A stretch of 64,000 nucleotides of DNA from Palsa-147 sp049279675 (GTDB taxonomy: Bacteria; Acidobacteriota; Terriglobia; Acidiferrales; UBA7541). Position numbers and translations under genes: made by a program. The stretch covers positions 1 to 64,000 of the forward strand of contig JBAPOP010000007.1 of NCBI GenBank assembly GCA_049279675.1, read 5' to 3'. Positions within the stretch are counted from its first letter, which is position 1. Every line of letters starts with the position of its first letter. Below are positions 16,382 to 25,541 of this stretch, piece after piece. Under the pieces are notes generated by a model that did no database searches, was not told the DNA's origin, and saw only the letters and a list, made by a program, of their open reading frames with translations.

Positions 16382-16501
16382 GGAATCCTCCTAGCTCCGC
16401 GTGAATAAATTGACGTGCCACGAGCCTAGCGCAACGACTCCCGGTAGTAAATACGGCTTACTCGCCCAGATATTCAGAGCCAGTTTGCCGAACGTCACCA
16501 A

Positions 16502-16744
16502 TCACTCTGAACCCGGATTGTTCCTCTCGGTGTGGTCACGGTCGTTCTCGACCCACACCATTCCCTTTGCTATCCCTCGTAGCTCGCGAATCGAGCGGTG
16601 CCGATCCAGATGCAACGTTCCTTCCAACTCGTAAATAAGCAGCTTTTGACCTGGCCGAAGCTTTAGCTTTTCGCGTAAGTCCTTGGGGTTAGTGATCTGA
16701 TATTTTTGTCGCAACTTCAGAACGCGTTTTGAATTCATCGTCAT
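16502..16744 (-). CDS. AbrB/MazE-type DNA-binding protein, orphan
   Basis: 80 residues. RVLKLRQKYQITNPKDLREK and LKLRPGQKLLIYELEGTLHL match the swapped-hairpin AbrB fold, and the tail SIRELRGIAKGMVWVENDRD resembles MazE-like antitoxins. No PIN or MazF toxin gene is adjacent. Its ATG overlaps the stop of the upstream SDR gene (ATGA at 16741-16744), so it is probably translated by coupling with that gene, an odd partner for an antitoxin. It could be a solitary regulator. Confidence 0.7.
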   Translation of the reverse strand: MTMNSKRVLKLRQKYQITNPKDLREKLKLRPGQKLLIYELEGTLHLDRHRSIRELRGIAKGMVWVENDRDHTERNNPGSE

Positions 16745-17589
16745 TTCTTCCTAGCTTGCTCGAGCTTCTCCCAATCCTTATCGGGCAAGTCGAGGAAATC
16801 ATTAAATTCGCCCGCGCCGCGCAGCCACAACCCGCCGTCGATTACCACGCATTCGCCGTTCACGTACTCAGCTTGCTGGCTCAGCAGATACGAAGCAAGA
16901 TTCGCAAGCTCGTCGTGCCTTCCAAATCGCTTCATCGGATGATGATTTTTCGCGCGGTCTTCCAATTCTTTCGAAGGCAGCAGCCGCGACCAAGCACCTT
17001 CCGTGGGGAACGGGCCGGGCGCAATGGCGTTCAAGCGAATCCTGTGTCGCGCCCATTCGACGGCGAGCGACCGCGTCATCGCCAGAACTCCGGCTTTCGC
17101 GCACGCCGAAGGCACCACAAATCCCGAGCCGGAATCCGCAGCCGCGTACGTCGTCACGATATTTAAAATGTTCCCTGGCTGTTTCGCCGCGATCCAGCGC
17201 CGGCCAAGCGCCAGCGTGAAATGGAACGATCCTTGCAAAACGATTCCGATAACGGCATTGAACGCGTTCGGCGACAATTTTTCCGTGCGCGCGATGAAAT
17301 TGCCTGCGGCGTTGTTTACGAGAGTGTCCACGGCGCCGAATTCCTTCTCGGCGGCAGCAATTGCGTTTTCAACCGCCGCAAAGTCACGGACATCGCATTT
17401 CGCATAACCCGCTTTCACACCTTTGGCTCGAATATCATTCGCGGTTTGCACGAGCGGCTCTTCGCGCCGCGCCACAAGAAACAGATTCGCGCCGAGTTCT
17501 GCGAATCTCAGCGCCATCGAACGCCCAAGTCCGGTGCCGCCGCCGGTGATGAGAATGTTGCGGCCTTTCAATAAATCGCGTTCAAACAT
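16741..17589 (-). CDS. Short-chain dehydrogenase, 2,4-dienoyl-CoA reductase-like
   Basis: 282 residues. NAD(P) site ILITGGGTGLGRSMALRF, then NNAAGNF. The active-site stretch reads YAAADSGSGFVVPSACAKAG. The classical YxxxK is replaced by the S-A-C-A-K form with an upstream Tyr, as in mitochondrial and peroxisomal dienoyl-CoA reductases. This suggests a role in oxidation of unsaturated fatty acyl-CoAs. The AbrB-type gene begins inside its stop codon. Confidence 0.85.
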   Translation of the reverse strand: MFERDLLKGRNILITGGGTGLGRSMALRFAELGANLFLVARREEPLVQTANDIRAKGVKAGYAKCDVRDFAAVENAIAAAEKEFGAVDTLVNNAAGNFIARTEKLSPNAFNAVIGIVLQGSFHFTLALGRRWIAAKQPGNILNIVTTYAAADSGSGFVVPSACAKAGVLAMTRSLAVEWARHRIRLNAIAPGPFPTEGAWSRLLPSKELEDRAKNHHPMKRFGRHDELANLASYLLSQQAEYVNGECVVIDGGLWLRGAGEFNDFLDLPDKDWEKLEQARKK

Positions 17590-17676
17590 CGTTCACCGCC
17601 TTTCGTTTCACGGACACTCTAAAGGAATCGCAAGTGATCGCGCGAAACAATTTGGAATCGCCGCCAGAAAGGAAAA

Positions 17677-19098
17677 CTAGAAATCGATGTGTGCGCGAAG
17701 CGCTGGAACAAGCACGGGGCCGCGCGCCTCGTTGTATCCGGGATCGTTGATGTGCTGCAGATCGAAAGACGCGAAAATACCGCGCCAGAGATGCGCAGTG
17801 TAATAGGTTTCGAAGATTTTTTCGCCACCGTAACTGAGCGCGCCGTCGCCGAGAATAAATCCAAGCCCGCCGAGCGCCAAATAGCGCGCGTGGTCGCCGG
17901 AAATGCCGTTGATCGTGAACACGGCTCCAGTTCGGTCGTAGCGCCGGTGCCACGCGGCTCCCTTTAAGTAAGCGCCTCCTTCGGCGGTTCGATCCACTTC
18001 GGTGTAAGCGAAAGATTCGTTATGCCCATCGCTCCAGCCCAAGCGCAAGAAGATGCCGAATTGAGAGGCGAGGTCCTGCTCGAAATTCAATCCGAGGCCG
18101 TACTTGTGCCGTCCCTCGCGGCGCGTTCCGATAATGCTAGGCCGAATGCTGGTTTGGCCGTCAAGAAACTCGTCAATAGCCTCGCGGTAGTTCCCCATGT
18201 TCGCGTGGTTCAGATAGGTCAGCACGCGGACCACGCCGGCGCGCCCGGGCAGGAAGTTTCTACGCCACTCGCCCTCCAGATTCTCCGCGCGAGCGCGCGC
18301 CAGATCAGCATCCAGATGAATTCCGTTCGCCACCTTCGGCATCATCGCTTCGGCGAAGCGCACCGACCACGAGTGATCGTCATATTCGAGCATCGCTGCG
18401 TCGGTATAGCCGCGCGTGTTCGCCGCGTAGTCGTAGGCGCCGTTGTTGTCCACCGCCCAGTTGAGAAACTGCAGATGGCTGTCGCTGCCGCCCGAGTTCG
18501 CGTCAAAAAAATCCACGAGGCTGAATTTGCCTACGCGGAATTCGATACGTCGCGCCGGGAGCGATGTTGCCAGTCCGAGAGGTCCTCGCTCAGCAGCTAT
18601 GCGCTCGTCGCTGAGTGGAATGATTTGCCGCACGATGAATCGCGCAAGGTACGGATCTGTCGAAAGCGGCACGCCCTGGACCGTGCGGACCGCATCCAGA
18701 TCAGTAAAGCCAGCCACTCCGAGAGCGCTCCCAACGCCGCCTCCCGTCGCGTCCTCTACGTCCGCCAAGATTTCTGTCGTATGCGTAAGCTCATAACCCG
18801 TGTAGAGCGTCAGGATGTGCGTTGTAGCGCTTTGCGAGCCGGGCGAGAGACTATTCGGTCCGCTGTATTTAGCGAAGAAAGTCGGGTGCCACTGAAAAAT
18901 GACGTTTGCCTGTCCCGAGATCCAGTAGCGGCTTGTATCGGAGTGCGGGAAGAGAGTTAGAGGAGTGTGGTCAGAAGGCTGGTCTGCGGCGGACGGTTCT
19001 GCAACCGTCGCGTCCGATGTTTCAGTCGTGCTGGACTGGGCGAACGCTATGTACGGCGTTGCGATCGATACGAGTATCAGACACACAAATCGCAACAT
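17677..19098 (-). CDS. Outer-membrane porin, OprB/carbohydrate-selective type
   Basis: About 473 residues from ATG 19098 (MLRFVCLILVSIATPYIAFA signal peptide); an upstream in-frame ATG at 19170 adds 24 residues before the signal and is less likely. The body has repeated amphipathic beta strands with GQANVIFQWHPTF, FRVGKFSLVDFFDANS, and a terminal LVPALRAHIDF ending in Phe, the outer-membrane barrel signature. The pattern fits the OprB porin family, but substrate is not certain. Confidence 0.75.
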   Translation of the reverse strand: MLRFVCLILVSIATPYIAFAQSSTTETSDATVAEPSAADQPSDHTPLTLFPHSDTSRYWISGQANVIFQWHPTFFAKYSGPNSLSPGSQSATTHILTLYTGYELTHTTEILADVEDATGGGVGSALGVAGFTDLDAVRTVQGVPLSTDPYLARFIVRQIIPLSDERIAAERGPLGLATSLPARRIEFRVGKFSLVDFFDANSGGSDSHLQFLNWAVDNNGAYDYAANTRGYTDAAMLEYDDHSWSVRFAEAMMPKVANGIHLDADLARARAENLEGEWRRNFLPGRAGVVRVLTYLNHANMGNYREAIDEFLDGQTSIRPSIIGTRREGRHKYGLGLNFEQDLASQFGIFLRLGWSDGHNESFAYTEVDRTAEGGAYLKGAAWHRRYDRTGAVFTINGISGDHARYLALGGLGFILGDGALSYGGEKIFETYYTAHLWRGIFASFDLQHINDPGYNEARGPVLVPALRAHIDF

Positions 19099-19170
19099 AT
19101 TCTGAACAATGGCGCGGCGAATCAACTCGCGTGACCCATATGTTCCCAAAATAAATTTGAGCTTCGCCAA

Positions 19171-19492
19171 ATTAAATCACGCAATCCTTCCGCGCTTGAT
19201 TAAGAGAATATGAATGTCACAAGGAACCCGCGCCACACGCAATTCGTCTCTTGTGCGCCAGGCACACTACCGCGACATCTCTCAAACTGTTTCCGCGCAA
19301 ACTCCGATGTTCAGATGAGGATCAATACGGCCAGGGCAAAGATTCCCACTCGCATTCACGTTGTTCTGACCGCGCCAGCAGCAGGGTTAGCTTTGAAACA
19401 TCCTGTGCTATGCTCGCCCGTCGTGGACCACAGGGACTTGCACGGTCGCGCCTTGTCCGGCGCTTGCAACGCAGCCCGAATTCTTGATACCA
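19171..19492. other. Divergent intergenic region between the porin and csoR-like genes
   Basis: About 320 bases upstream of both the minus-strand porin and the plus-strand repressor. No protein is supported. Apart from the operator described next, I see no clear repeat or promoter. Possible reading frames here lack family features. Confidence 0.5.
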
Positions 19493-19507
19493 TACCCCCA
19501 TAGGGTA
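19493..19507. promoter_or_regulatory. Putative CsoR/RcnR-family operator
   Basis: TACCCCCATAGGGTA: arms TACCC and GGGTA around a 5-base centre, ending 10 bases before the repressor ATG. G/C-run palindromes flanked by TAC/GTA are typical operators of this family, so it is likely an autoregulatory site. It overlaps the place where the promoter or start of transcription should be. Confidence 0.6.
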
Positions 19508-19517
19508 GTCAACGAAA

Positions 19518-19784
19518 ATGTCTCAAACCAAACGTGAAAAATTGGATTTATTGAATCGCACCAAGAAAGTTGTCGGGCAACTCGAAGGCGTCGAGCGCGC
19601 CCTAAACGCCGATGAACCATGCGCTCATATTCTTCAGCGCCTCGCCGCGGCCAGGGGCGCCATCAACAGTTTGATGGGCGAGCTCATGGAGGATCATATC
19701 CGGAACCATATGCCGCAAAATACCAAGACCTCCGAGGACGCGGCCGAAGACCTGATTGAAATCGTTCGATCGTACTTGAAGTGA
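19518..19784 (+). CDS. CsoR/RcnR/FrmR-family metal- or formaldehyde-sensing repressor
   Basis: 88 residues, all-helical. LNRTKKVVGQLEGVERAL and CAHILQRLAAARGAINSLM are family core. The ligand positions by count are Cys35, His60 and His64. RcnR also uses His3, which is Gln here, and CsoR uses a Cys-His-Cys set, so the sensor type is intermediate. The palindrome just upstream suggests autoregulation. No SD is seen between the operator and ATG, so the mRNA may be leaderless. The metal pump operon is 12 kb away. Confidence 0.88.
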   Translation: MSQTKREKLDLLNRTKKVVGQLEGVERALNADEPCAHILQRLAAARGAINSLMGELMEDHIRNHMPQNTKTSEDAAEDLIEIVRSYLK

Positions 19785-19980
19785 AATAAACGCGAATAGA
19801 GCCCGTTATCATGGAGTCCGACTAGGATCGCGCCTCACCAGGGGAATGCCGCAGTTTGGGGGCCCAGGCATCCAGATTGCCCCAATCCGTCATCTCTAGT
19901 AGTCTTTCCCATTCCATCAGGCTCTCGGTCCCACCCGTGACACAGCCAGATGAGGGCATTACGCCTAAGGAGCTGGAATT

Positions 19981-22344
19981 TTGAGAGGGAAGGCGTCACT
20001 TTCGATTTGGATTCTGCTCGCGGCGGCGTTCTTTTTGCCGTCCTGCGGCGGCGTTGTGAATAACCCCGCTCCCTCTATCACTTCCATCTCCCCGACGAGT
20101 ATCGATGCTGGACAGCCCGGCTTCACACTAACCGTGAATGGCAGCGGGTTCGCTCCGCAATCGCTGATTTATTGGAACGGGAATGCCATCTCGACGATCT
20201 TCCTAACCGGAAACCAGCTCCAAGCCACAATTCCGTCTTCGTTCATCTCTACGCCCGGTAGTTCGATTATCGAAGTACAAACTCCCGCGCCAGGTGGGGG
20301 CATTACAAGTCAGTTGACGTTTACCATCAATCCGGTCAGCAGCCCGATTCCGATCCTGAACTCGATCACGCCATCGTCTGCGCTGGCCGGGGGAAATCAA
20401 TTCATAATGCATCTCGTTGGTAACAACTTCGAGGCGCAATCGTCTGTCACAATCAACGGTAATGGCCAACAGACACAGTTTCTCGATAGCCAGGACTTGC
20501 AGGTGCAAATCCCTGCCACCGATCTGATTTCAGCCGGCACGCTTTCCGTGGCTGTGCTGAACCCTGCGCCCGGCGGGGGAACCTCGCAGACTCTTCCACT
20601 GACGATCACTTATGCCGTGCCGGCCGTCACCATGCTCTCGCCAACAAGCGTGGCCGCCGGTGGAAATTCTCAAACTCTCACTGTGACCGGGACAGGAATG
20701 ACGCCCGCGACGGTGATCACGTTTAACGGCAATCCGCGGACCACCAATTACACGTCGAACGTCTCGGTGACCGCCGATCTGACCGAGTCCGATCTTTTTA
20801 CGGCGCAGATCGCGCAGATCGAAGCCGTAAATCCCTCTCCCGGCGGCGGGACATCCGTAGCTGTTCTCTTCGCAGTAGATGGAATCGTGCCGTCGCTGGC
20901 CAGGCCGGGCTATACCGGATTGCCGGAGTTGGTTGACTATAGCTATCTCGGACTCGCGCCAAATTCCGGCGTGGGCAACTTGAATCTCTCAGGTCCGTCG
21001 ATCAATTCGAACGGCCGCTACGTTGCGTACGCCTCCGCGGCGAGCAATCTCATTTTCAATGACACGAACGGCAACCCAGATGTGTTTCTCGAGGACACTT
21101 GTTTCGCTACGACGACGTGCGTCCCTTCCACGCAACTGGTCAGCATCTCCGGAACGGCCGGGAACGATGTCCCCGGCACGCAAGGAAATTCGGATAGTCT
21201 CGAGCCGTCGGTGAACTCGACGGGAGGATACATCGCGTTTTCCTCTCACGCGACCAATCTCGATCCGAATTACCCTACCCTCAGTGGCACCACGCGACAG
21301 GTTTTCCTCCGCGGCGCATGCATCGGCTCAACTTCCAGCACGAATTGCACCACCGGATTCACCGAGTTGGTTTCTGTCGCCGCGGATGGCGTGAATCCCG
21401 CGAATGCCGACGCCACGCAGCCATCGGTTAGCACGGATGGCCGGTACGTTGCGTTTGTTTCGACGGCGACGAACCTGATTCCAGGCTTGAATCCCGGCGG
21501 AACGGCGCAGGTCTACCTGCGCGACACATGCCTGAGCACCACGTCGACGTGCACGCCGACGACGGAACTCATTTCTTCGCCTGATGGCGTCACGCCGGCT
21601 GACTCTCCCTCGTCGCAGCCATCGGTGGCCAGCGGCGGGCTTTATGTTTCATATACGACCGCGGCGTCGAATCTCATTAACGGCGTCGTTCCTTCATTCA
21701 CGCAGATTTACCGCACGACGACTTGCATCTCTGGATTGGTCAATTGCGTTCCGGTAGTTACTCTCGTTTCCTCGAATGACGGCGTGACTCCGGCCAACGC
21801 GGCGAGTTCGGAATCCTCGATCACCAGCGATGGGCGCTACCTCGCCTTTGCATCCGCGGCGTCAAATCTTGTGCAAACGGCCTCATCTGGAGTCCAACAG
21901 ATTTTTGTCCGCGATACTTGTGGCGCATTGATTGCCGGATGCACGGCGGCCACATCACTCGTTTCCATCGCCAACGACAACGTGACGCCCGGCAACGCGT
22001 TGAGCGAGGAGCCGACGATCAACTCGACGACTTCCGGCACCGGAGATGCGCAGTACATCGCGTTCTCGTCGTTATCAACGAACCTTACGACGAACACCAC
22101 GAACGGATTCGAAAATGCCTTCGTGCGCAACACCTGCGCCAATGCCACCGCGTCCCCGACGTGCACGCCCGGCACTGTGCTCCTCAGCACGTCGCAAAAC
22201 GGCACCCTTGCCAACAACGTTTCGCTGCATCCCGCCATCAGCGGAGATGGCCACACCGTGGCGTTCTTGTCACCGGCGACCAATCTCGTCTCGAACTACT
22301 CCACGGGTCTCGGCGACGTCTTCCTTGTCTCGACGTCTTTTTAG
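19981..22344 (+). CDS. Lipoprotein with three IPT/TIG domains and a seven-bladed propeller
   Basis: 787 residues from a TTG at 19981; AAGGAG (19967-19972) lies 8 bases before it. Lipobox FFLPSC at about residue 22. Three Ig-like IPT/TIG repeats follow (for example PSITSISPTSIDAGQPGFTL, then PAVTMLSPTSVAAGGNSQTL). Seven repeats of the TolB/PD40 kind come next, each with a core like PSVSTDGRYVAFVSTATNL and a C-x5-8-C pair, consistent with one seven-bladed beta-propeller. It is anchored outside the cytoplasm and probably binds proteins or glycans. Function is unknown. Confidence 0.85.
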   Translation: MRGKASLSIWILLAAAFFLPSCGGVVNNPAPSITSISPTSIDAGQPGFTLTVNGSGFAPQSLIYWNGNAISTIFLTGNQLQATIPSSFISTPGSSIIEVQTPAPGGGITSQLTFTINPVSSPIPILNSITPSSALAGGNQFIMHLVGNNFEAQSSVTINGNGQQTQFLDSQDLQVQIPATDLISAGTLSVAVLNPAPGGGTSQTLPLTITYAVPAVTMLSPTSVAAGGNSQTLTVTGTGMTPATVITFNGNPRTTNYTSNVSVTADLTESDLFTAQIAQIEAVNPSPGGGTSVAVLFAVDGIVPSLARPGYTGLPELVDYSYLGLAPNSGVGNLNLSGPSINSNGRYVAYASAASNLIFNDTNGNPDVFLEDTCFATTTCVPSTQLVSISGTAGNDVPGTQGNSDSLEPSVNSTGGYIAFSSHATNLDPNYPTLSGTTRQVFLRGACIGSTSSTNCTTGFTELVSVAADGVNPANADATQPSVSTDGRYVAFVSTATNLIPGLNPGGTAQVYLRDTCLSTTSTCTPTTELISSPDGVTPADSPSSQPSVASGGLYVSYTTAASNLINGVVPSFTQIYRTTTCISGLVNCVPVVTLVSSNDGVTPANAASSESSITSDGRYLAFASAASNLVQTASSGVQQIFVRDTCGALIAGCTAATSLVSIANDNVTPGNALSEEPTINSTTSGTGDAQYIAFSSLSTNLTTNTTNGFENAFVRNTCANATASPTCTPGTVLLSTSQNGTLANNVSLHPAISGDGHTVAFLSPATNLVSNYSTGLGDVFLVSTSF

Positions 22345-22371
22345 GAATCTATTTCCAGAGGATTCGAAGCT

Positions 22372-23268
22372 TTACGAGCGTGCGGCGGAGCGCTGCATGA
22401 TAGCGCTGCGCGTCTTGCTTAGCGTGAAGGTAAGCGACTCTCGCGGGATGCTTTTGACGAAGGGTCCGACCATCCAGCCTAGCCCGGTCGGAATGTCGCG
22501 AGTCAACGAAATGGAGCGGCATTCCGCGTAGGTGCCGCCGTCTTTTTCCTGAAATCGCCAGTACGTCTGCATCCGCCAGAGGAAGCCGTTGTCGTCTCCG
22601 ATGGGCTTCAGTTTCTCATCGCGAGTACCCGCGTTTTCGACTTCCTGTATTCGTGTCGTGTGCGAGCGGCTCGTCGCGCGCGTGGCGTCCAGCAATTGGT
22701 AGTGAACGTCGTGCTCGGTGTCGAGAATGGAAGTAACGACTTCCCGCCTGTAAAGACGGAAATAAACGACGAAATCGTTTCCGTCGCGGCTCAATATTTT
22801 TGAGGACACCACATCCGGCTGAAAAAACTTCTGATGTTCGTTGTAGTCTTCTTCGAACGAAAGCGTTTGCCGCAGCGTCGCGCCGGGAATGAAAACCGTC
22901 GCGATCCAGTCGTGGACCAATCCATCCGGCACAGCAATCGACTTTCCGGCGTCCAGCGTCTCGAGCGGTTCGATGATCACCTCGCCGCGCCGCAAACGCT
23001 GGAGTGCTGCCGCGCGCTGGTCAACCGGGAGACGATCGATCCAAAGGAACGCCGCTTGATTCGCGTCGAGCCCATCCATTTTTATTTCCGAGAGTTGTAC
23101 GTAATGCCCGAAAGCGTCCACGGTCTGCGATTTCAGGCGCGCGGCGTTCGTGGGTTCCGGACTCATGAGTGCCGCCAGAACCAGGACGATGGAGGCGATT
23201 CCCGCCACCTGCCGTCGATTCCTGCGGGTGACAGATTTGCTCGCCTTTGAATTGCGCTTCATTTCCAT
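22372..23268 (-). CDS. Exported or membrane-anchored protein of unknown function
   Basis: 298 residues from ATG 23268 (MEMKRNSKASKSVTRRNRRQ), chosen because it directly precedes a basic stretch and one hydrophobic segment (VAGIASIVLVLAALM); an upstream in-frame start adds 45 unlikely residues. The soluble part contains TVFIPGATLRQTLSFEEDYN, then TYWRFQEKDGGTYAECRSIS and SLTRDIPTGLGWMVGPFVKS, which recalls SRPBCC-like proteins often annotated as hypothetical in Acidobacteriota. It is convergent with the propeller lipoprotein, 27 bases away. Confidence 0.65.
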   Translation of the reverse strand: MEMKRNSKASKSVTRRNRRQVAGIASIVLVLAALMSPEPTNAARLKSQTVDAFGHYVQLSEIKMDGLDANQAAFLWIDRLPVDQRAAALQRLRRGEVIIEPLETLDAGKSIAVPDGLVHDWIATVFIPGATLRQTLSFEEDYNEHQKFFQPDVVSSKILSRDGNDFVVYFRLYRREVVTSILDTEHDVHYQLLDATRATSRSHTTRIQEVENAGTRDEKLKPIGDDNGFLWRMQTYWRFQEKDGGTYAECRSISLTRDIPTGLGWMVGPFVKSIPRESLTFTLSKTRSAIMQRSAARS

Positions 23269-23626
23269 AGAGTTAGACGCTGCAGGCTGGCTCACACATC
23301 GATTATTGCATGCGAGTAGCCGCGCTCGACTCTTTGGATGCTGTGGAACGGAGGGCGGGGTCTCGGAACCGGACTGACGGTGGGTGTATACCATTTGGCC
23401 CACTCTGTCAGCGGGGGGTCAGGAGGGGTACGCCGACAGGGTGGGCTTGGACGGGTTGGAAGCGTGCCCCGGCTCCTCTCGAAGCCGTCGTCCCCGCAAC
23501 GCAGCCCCCAACCCGCACTGACATGATAGAAACCGGACCGGTTCGGAGGAATGGTTCGGAAGACTCATTTCGCACGTACCAGGGGTACAGTACCCGGTCG
23601 ACGTTGATGTTTATGAACGTGGATCG
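23269..23626. other. Intergenic region, nothing recognised
   Basis: 358 bases of GC-rich sequence upstream of the unknown exported protein. G-rich runs are visible around 23410-23460. I see no RNA gene, repeat, or convincing promoter; the open frames here are short and lack family features. Confidence 0.4.
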
Positions 23627-24124
23627 CTAAGGCTTTGAAGAATTAGGGCTTGCCGGCGGCGGAGTACTCGCTGGTGGCGGCGTGGTAGTTGATGCCGGGG
23701 CTTTGGTACTCGGTGGTGGCTGTGTCGAAGTCGGCGAAGGCTGTGTGGAAGTCGGAGCCGGCTGCGTTGGAAGGTCCTTGGAAGGGCTGGCGGGAATTCG
23801 CAGAGTGACCTTCGTTGTCTTCCCGGTTTGCAGCCGGACGTTTCTTTCCCACGGCGACCAGATGCCTAAGTACGATGCCCGAAGATCATAGGCGCCCGGC
23901 AAGAAACGTTGGAATGAGAATCGCCCTTCTTGGTCGGCTAAGGCTGCATGTGGATGCTCGCCGTTGCCAGATTCCTGCACGATCACTCGCGCCAAAGCCA
24001 CGGGTTTATCGTCCAGTCCGTAAACGACGCCTTCGATGGTGCTCGTGACGTCACGGGGATTCGCGGGCGCTGCCACAAGACACAATAATGCGGCGATGCA
24101 GACCGCCGAGATAAACTTTGACAA
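23627..24124 (-). CDS. Secreted carboxypeptidase-like (Ig-like) protein with Pro/Thr/Ser repeat tail
   Basis: 165 residues. Signal peptide MSKFISAVCIAALLCLVAA, then a CarboxypepD_reg beta-sandwich (TIEGVVYGLDDKPVALARV, EGRFSFQRFLPGAYDLRASY). The last ~55 residues are low complexity, built from TQPAPTSTQPSPTSTQPPPS-like repeats. The DNA there is strongly repetitive and may vary in length between strains. Role unknown; the sandwich is usually a structural module. Confidence 0.75.
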   Translation of the reverse strand: MSKFISAVCIAALLCLVAAPANPRDVTSTIEGVVYGLDDKPVALARVIVQESGNGEHPHAALADQEGRFSFQRFLPGAYDLRASYLGIWSPWERNVRLQTGKTTKVTLRIPASPSKDLPTQPAPTSTQPSPTSTQPPPSTKAPASTTTPPPASTPPPASPNSSKP

Positions 24125-24276
24125 CTGACCCCCTTTCCCGCCCGCTCACATTCTATCGCGCCTGGCGGCCGCGACGGAGGCTCTGCGCCGTAAAGGTAAG
24201 CCCACTCGTGCGAGCGCGCTATCGCAACTAAGCTGCTTGGTCAATCAGCTTGATCGTGCGGATGCACTAGAACTGT

Positions 24277-24340
24277 CATTCCGAGGAGCGAAGCGACGAG
24301 GAATCTCCCTTTTGTTTCTGCCATTCCGAAGGGGATTCTT
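24277..24340. repeat. Dispersed intergenic repeat with imperfect inverted half
   Basis: A 31-base unit at 24277-24307 contains GGAGCGAAGCGACGAGG. It is followed at 24321-24334 by an imperfect reverse complement of its right part (GACGAGGAATCTCCC against GGGGATTCTTCGTC), so the whole can form a hairpin. It lies downstream of the SIS gene stop. Such GAGCGAAGCGACGAGG units are seen in many environmental genomes; copy number here is one. Confidence 0.5.
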
Positions 24341-24368
24341 CGTCCGCGCGAGCAGAACAACCGCCACG

Positions 24369-25469
24369 CTACAGCTTGTAGACTTTATGCGCTCGCGCGT
24401 GAGCATCCTGATCTTGCCGCCCCGAGTCGGCGTTCACGCCGCGGGCGATGGCGATGTAGTAGGTCAATAGTTGCAGCGGAACGAGATGAATGAATGGCGC
24501 GAGCCACACCGCCATTTCCGGCAAGACGATAACGTGCTCGGCGGCGACGTCGCGATTCGCATCGGGCACCGTCACAGCTACCCGCAACATCCCAAGCTCG
24601 CCCGCCGCGCGAAGAATCGTGCGCGCGCGCTCATCGCCAGGCTCCCCTGTCAGCATCGCGACGATCGCGCCGCGCGAATCAATTTCCGAGAATGGGCCGT
24701 GCAGAAGCTCTTCGGTTTCGAAGCCTTCCGCGGCGATGTAACTCGTCTCTTTATTTTTCAGCGCGGCTTCGGTCGCTGTCGCCCAGCACGTCCCTGAACC
24801 GAAAAAGATGAGCCGCTGCTTCACCGAGACTTGCTTGGCAATCTCGCGGATCTTGATTTCGCTGCGGAGCGCTTGGCGCATCAGAGATGGAACTTTTTCG
24901 AGCGCCGCGTCCGCGCTAGTTGCATCCTTGATCAGGCCACGTTGTTCGAGAATGGCGAGAATAAATTTCGCGAGCGCCCCGAGCGCCGTCGTGTAGCTCT
25001 TCGTGTACGCGAACGCGAGTTCCTGCTCGCACGTTTCGATATGAAAGTCTGCGCCCTGAATTCCGTCGCCGGATTTTTGTCCCGTGACGGCAATCGTCAT
25101 CGCCCCTGCCGCTTTCGCGGCGCGAAGGGCTTCCACCGATTTCGTCGTCGTGCCGGTGTGCGTGATTACGACGGCAACGTCGTCAGGACCGAGCGCGAGC
25201 GGATAGTGCACGAATTCAAACGATTGCTCGGCCCGCGCGGATGCTCGCCCGCCCGAATGGAATCGCATCCAGCGCTCGCAAACATTCGCCGCATTCAGCG
25301 ATGTCCCGATACCGATGAACACGAAGCGTTTCTTGCCGGCCGCTGCGTTCGCGGCATCCTCGATTTTCGTTCGCTGCTTCGCGAAGACCTGCTCGATCAA
25401 ATCCGGCTGCGCTTGAATGGCGTCGTACAGGAAAAATGGGTGTGCGATTCGCGTTTCTGGCATTTGCAT
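24369..25469 (-). CDS. SIS-domain protein, GlmS isomerase-like without glutaminase domain
   Basis: 366 residues with two SIS domains (FVFIGIGTSLNAANVCERWM, then IFFGSGTCWATATEAALKNK followed by KETSYIAAEGFETEELLHGP). The glutamine-amidotransferase domain of GlmS is absent, so it is closer to AgaS/FrlB-like sugar-phosphate isomerases or deglycases. The C-terminus ADSGRQDQDAHARAHKVYKL is unremarkable. A second ATG (25463) has the better spacing to GGAG. No sugar operon is around it. Confidence 0.8.
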   Translation of the reverse strand: MQMPETRIAHPFFLYDAIQAQPDLIEQVFAKQRTKIEDAANAAAGKKRFVFIGIGTSLNAANVCERWMRFHSGGRASARAEQSFEFVHYPLALGPDDVAVVITHTGTTTKSVEALRAAKAAGAMTIAVTGQKSGDGIQGADFHIETCEQELAFAYTKSYTTALGALAKFILAILEQRGLIKDATSADAALEKVPSLMRQALRSEIKIREIAKQVSVKQRLIFFGSGTCWATATEAALKNKETSYIAAEGFETEELLHGPFSEIDSRGAIVAMLTGEPGDERARTILRAAGELGMLRVAVTVPDANRDVAAEHVIVLPEMAVWLAPFIHLVPLQLLTYYIAIARGVNADSGRQDQDAHARAHKVYKL

Positions 25470-25541
25470 CTTCTCCGGCGGCAGTGTATCCGATAGACTC
25501 GCGAAGCGCGAACGCCAATTTCGCGTAAGCGGGAGGAAGCA

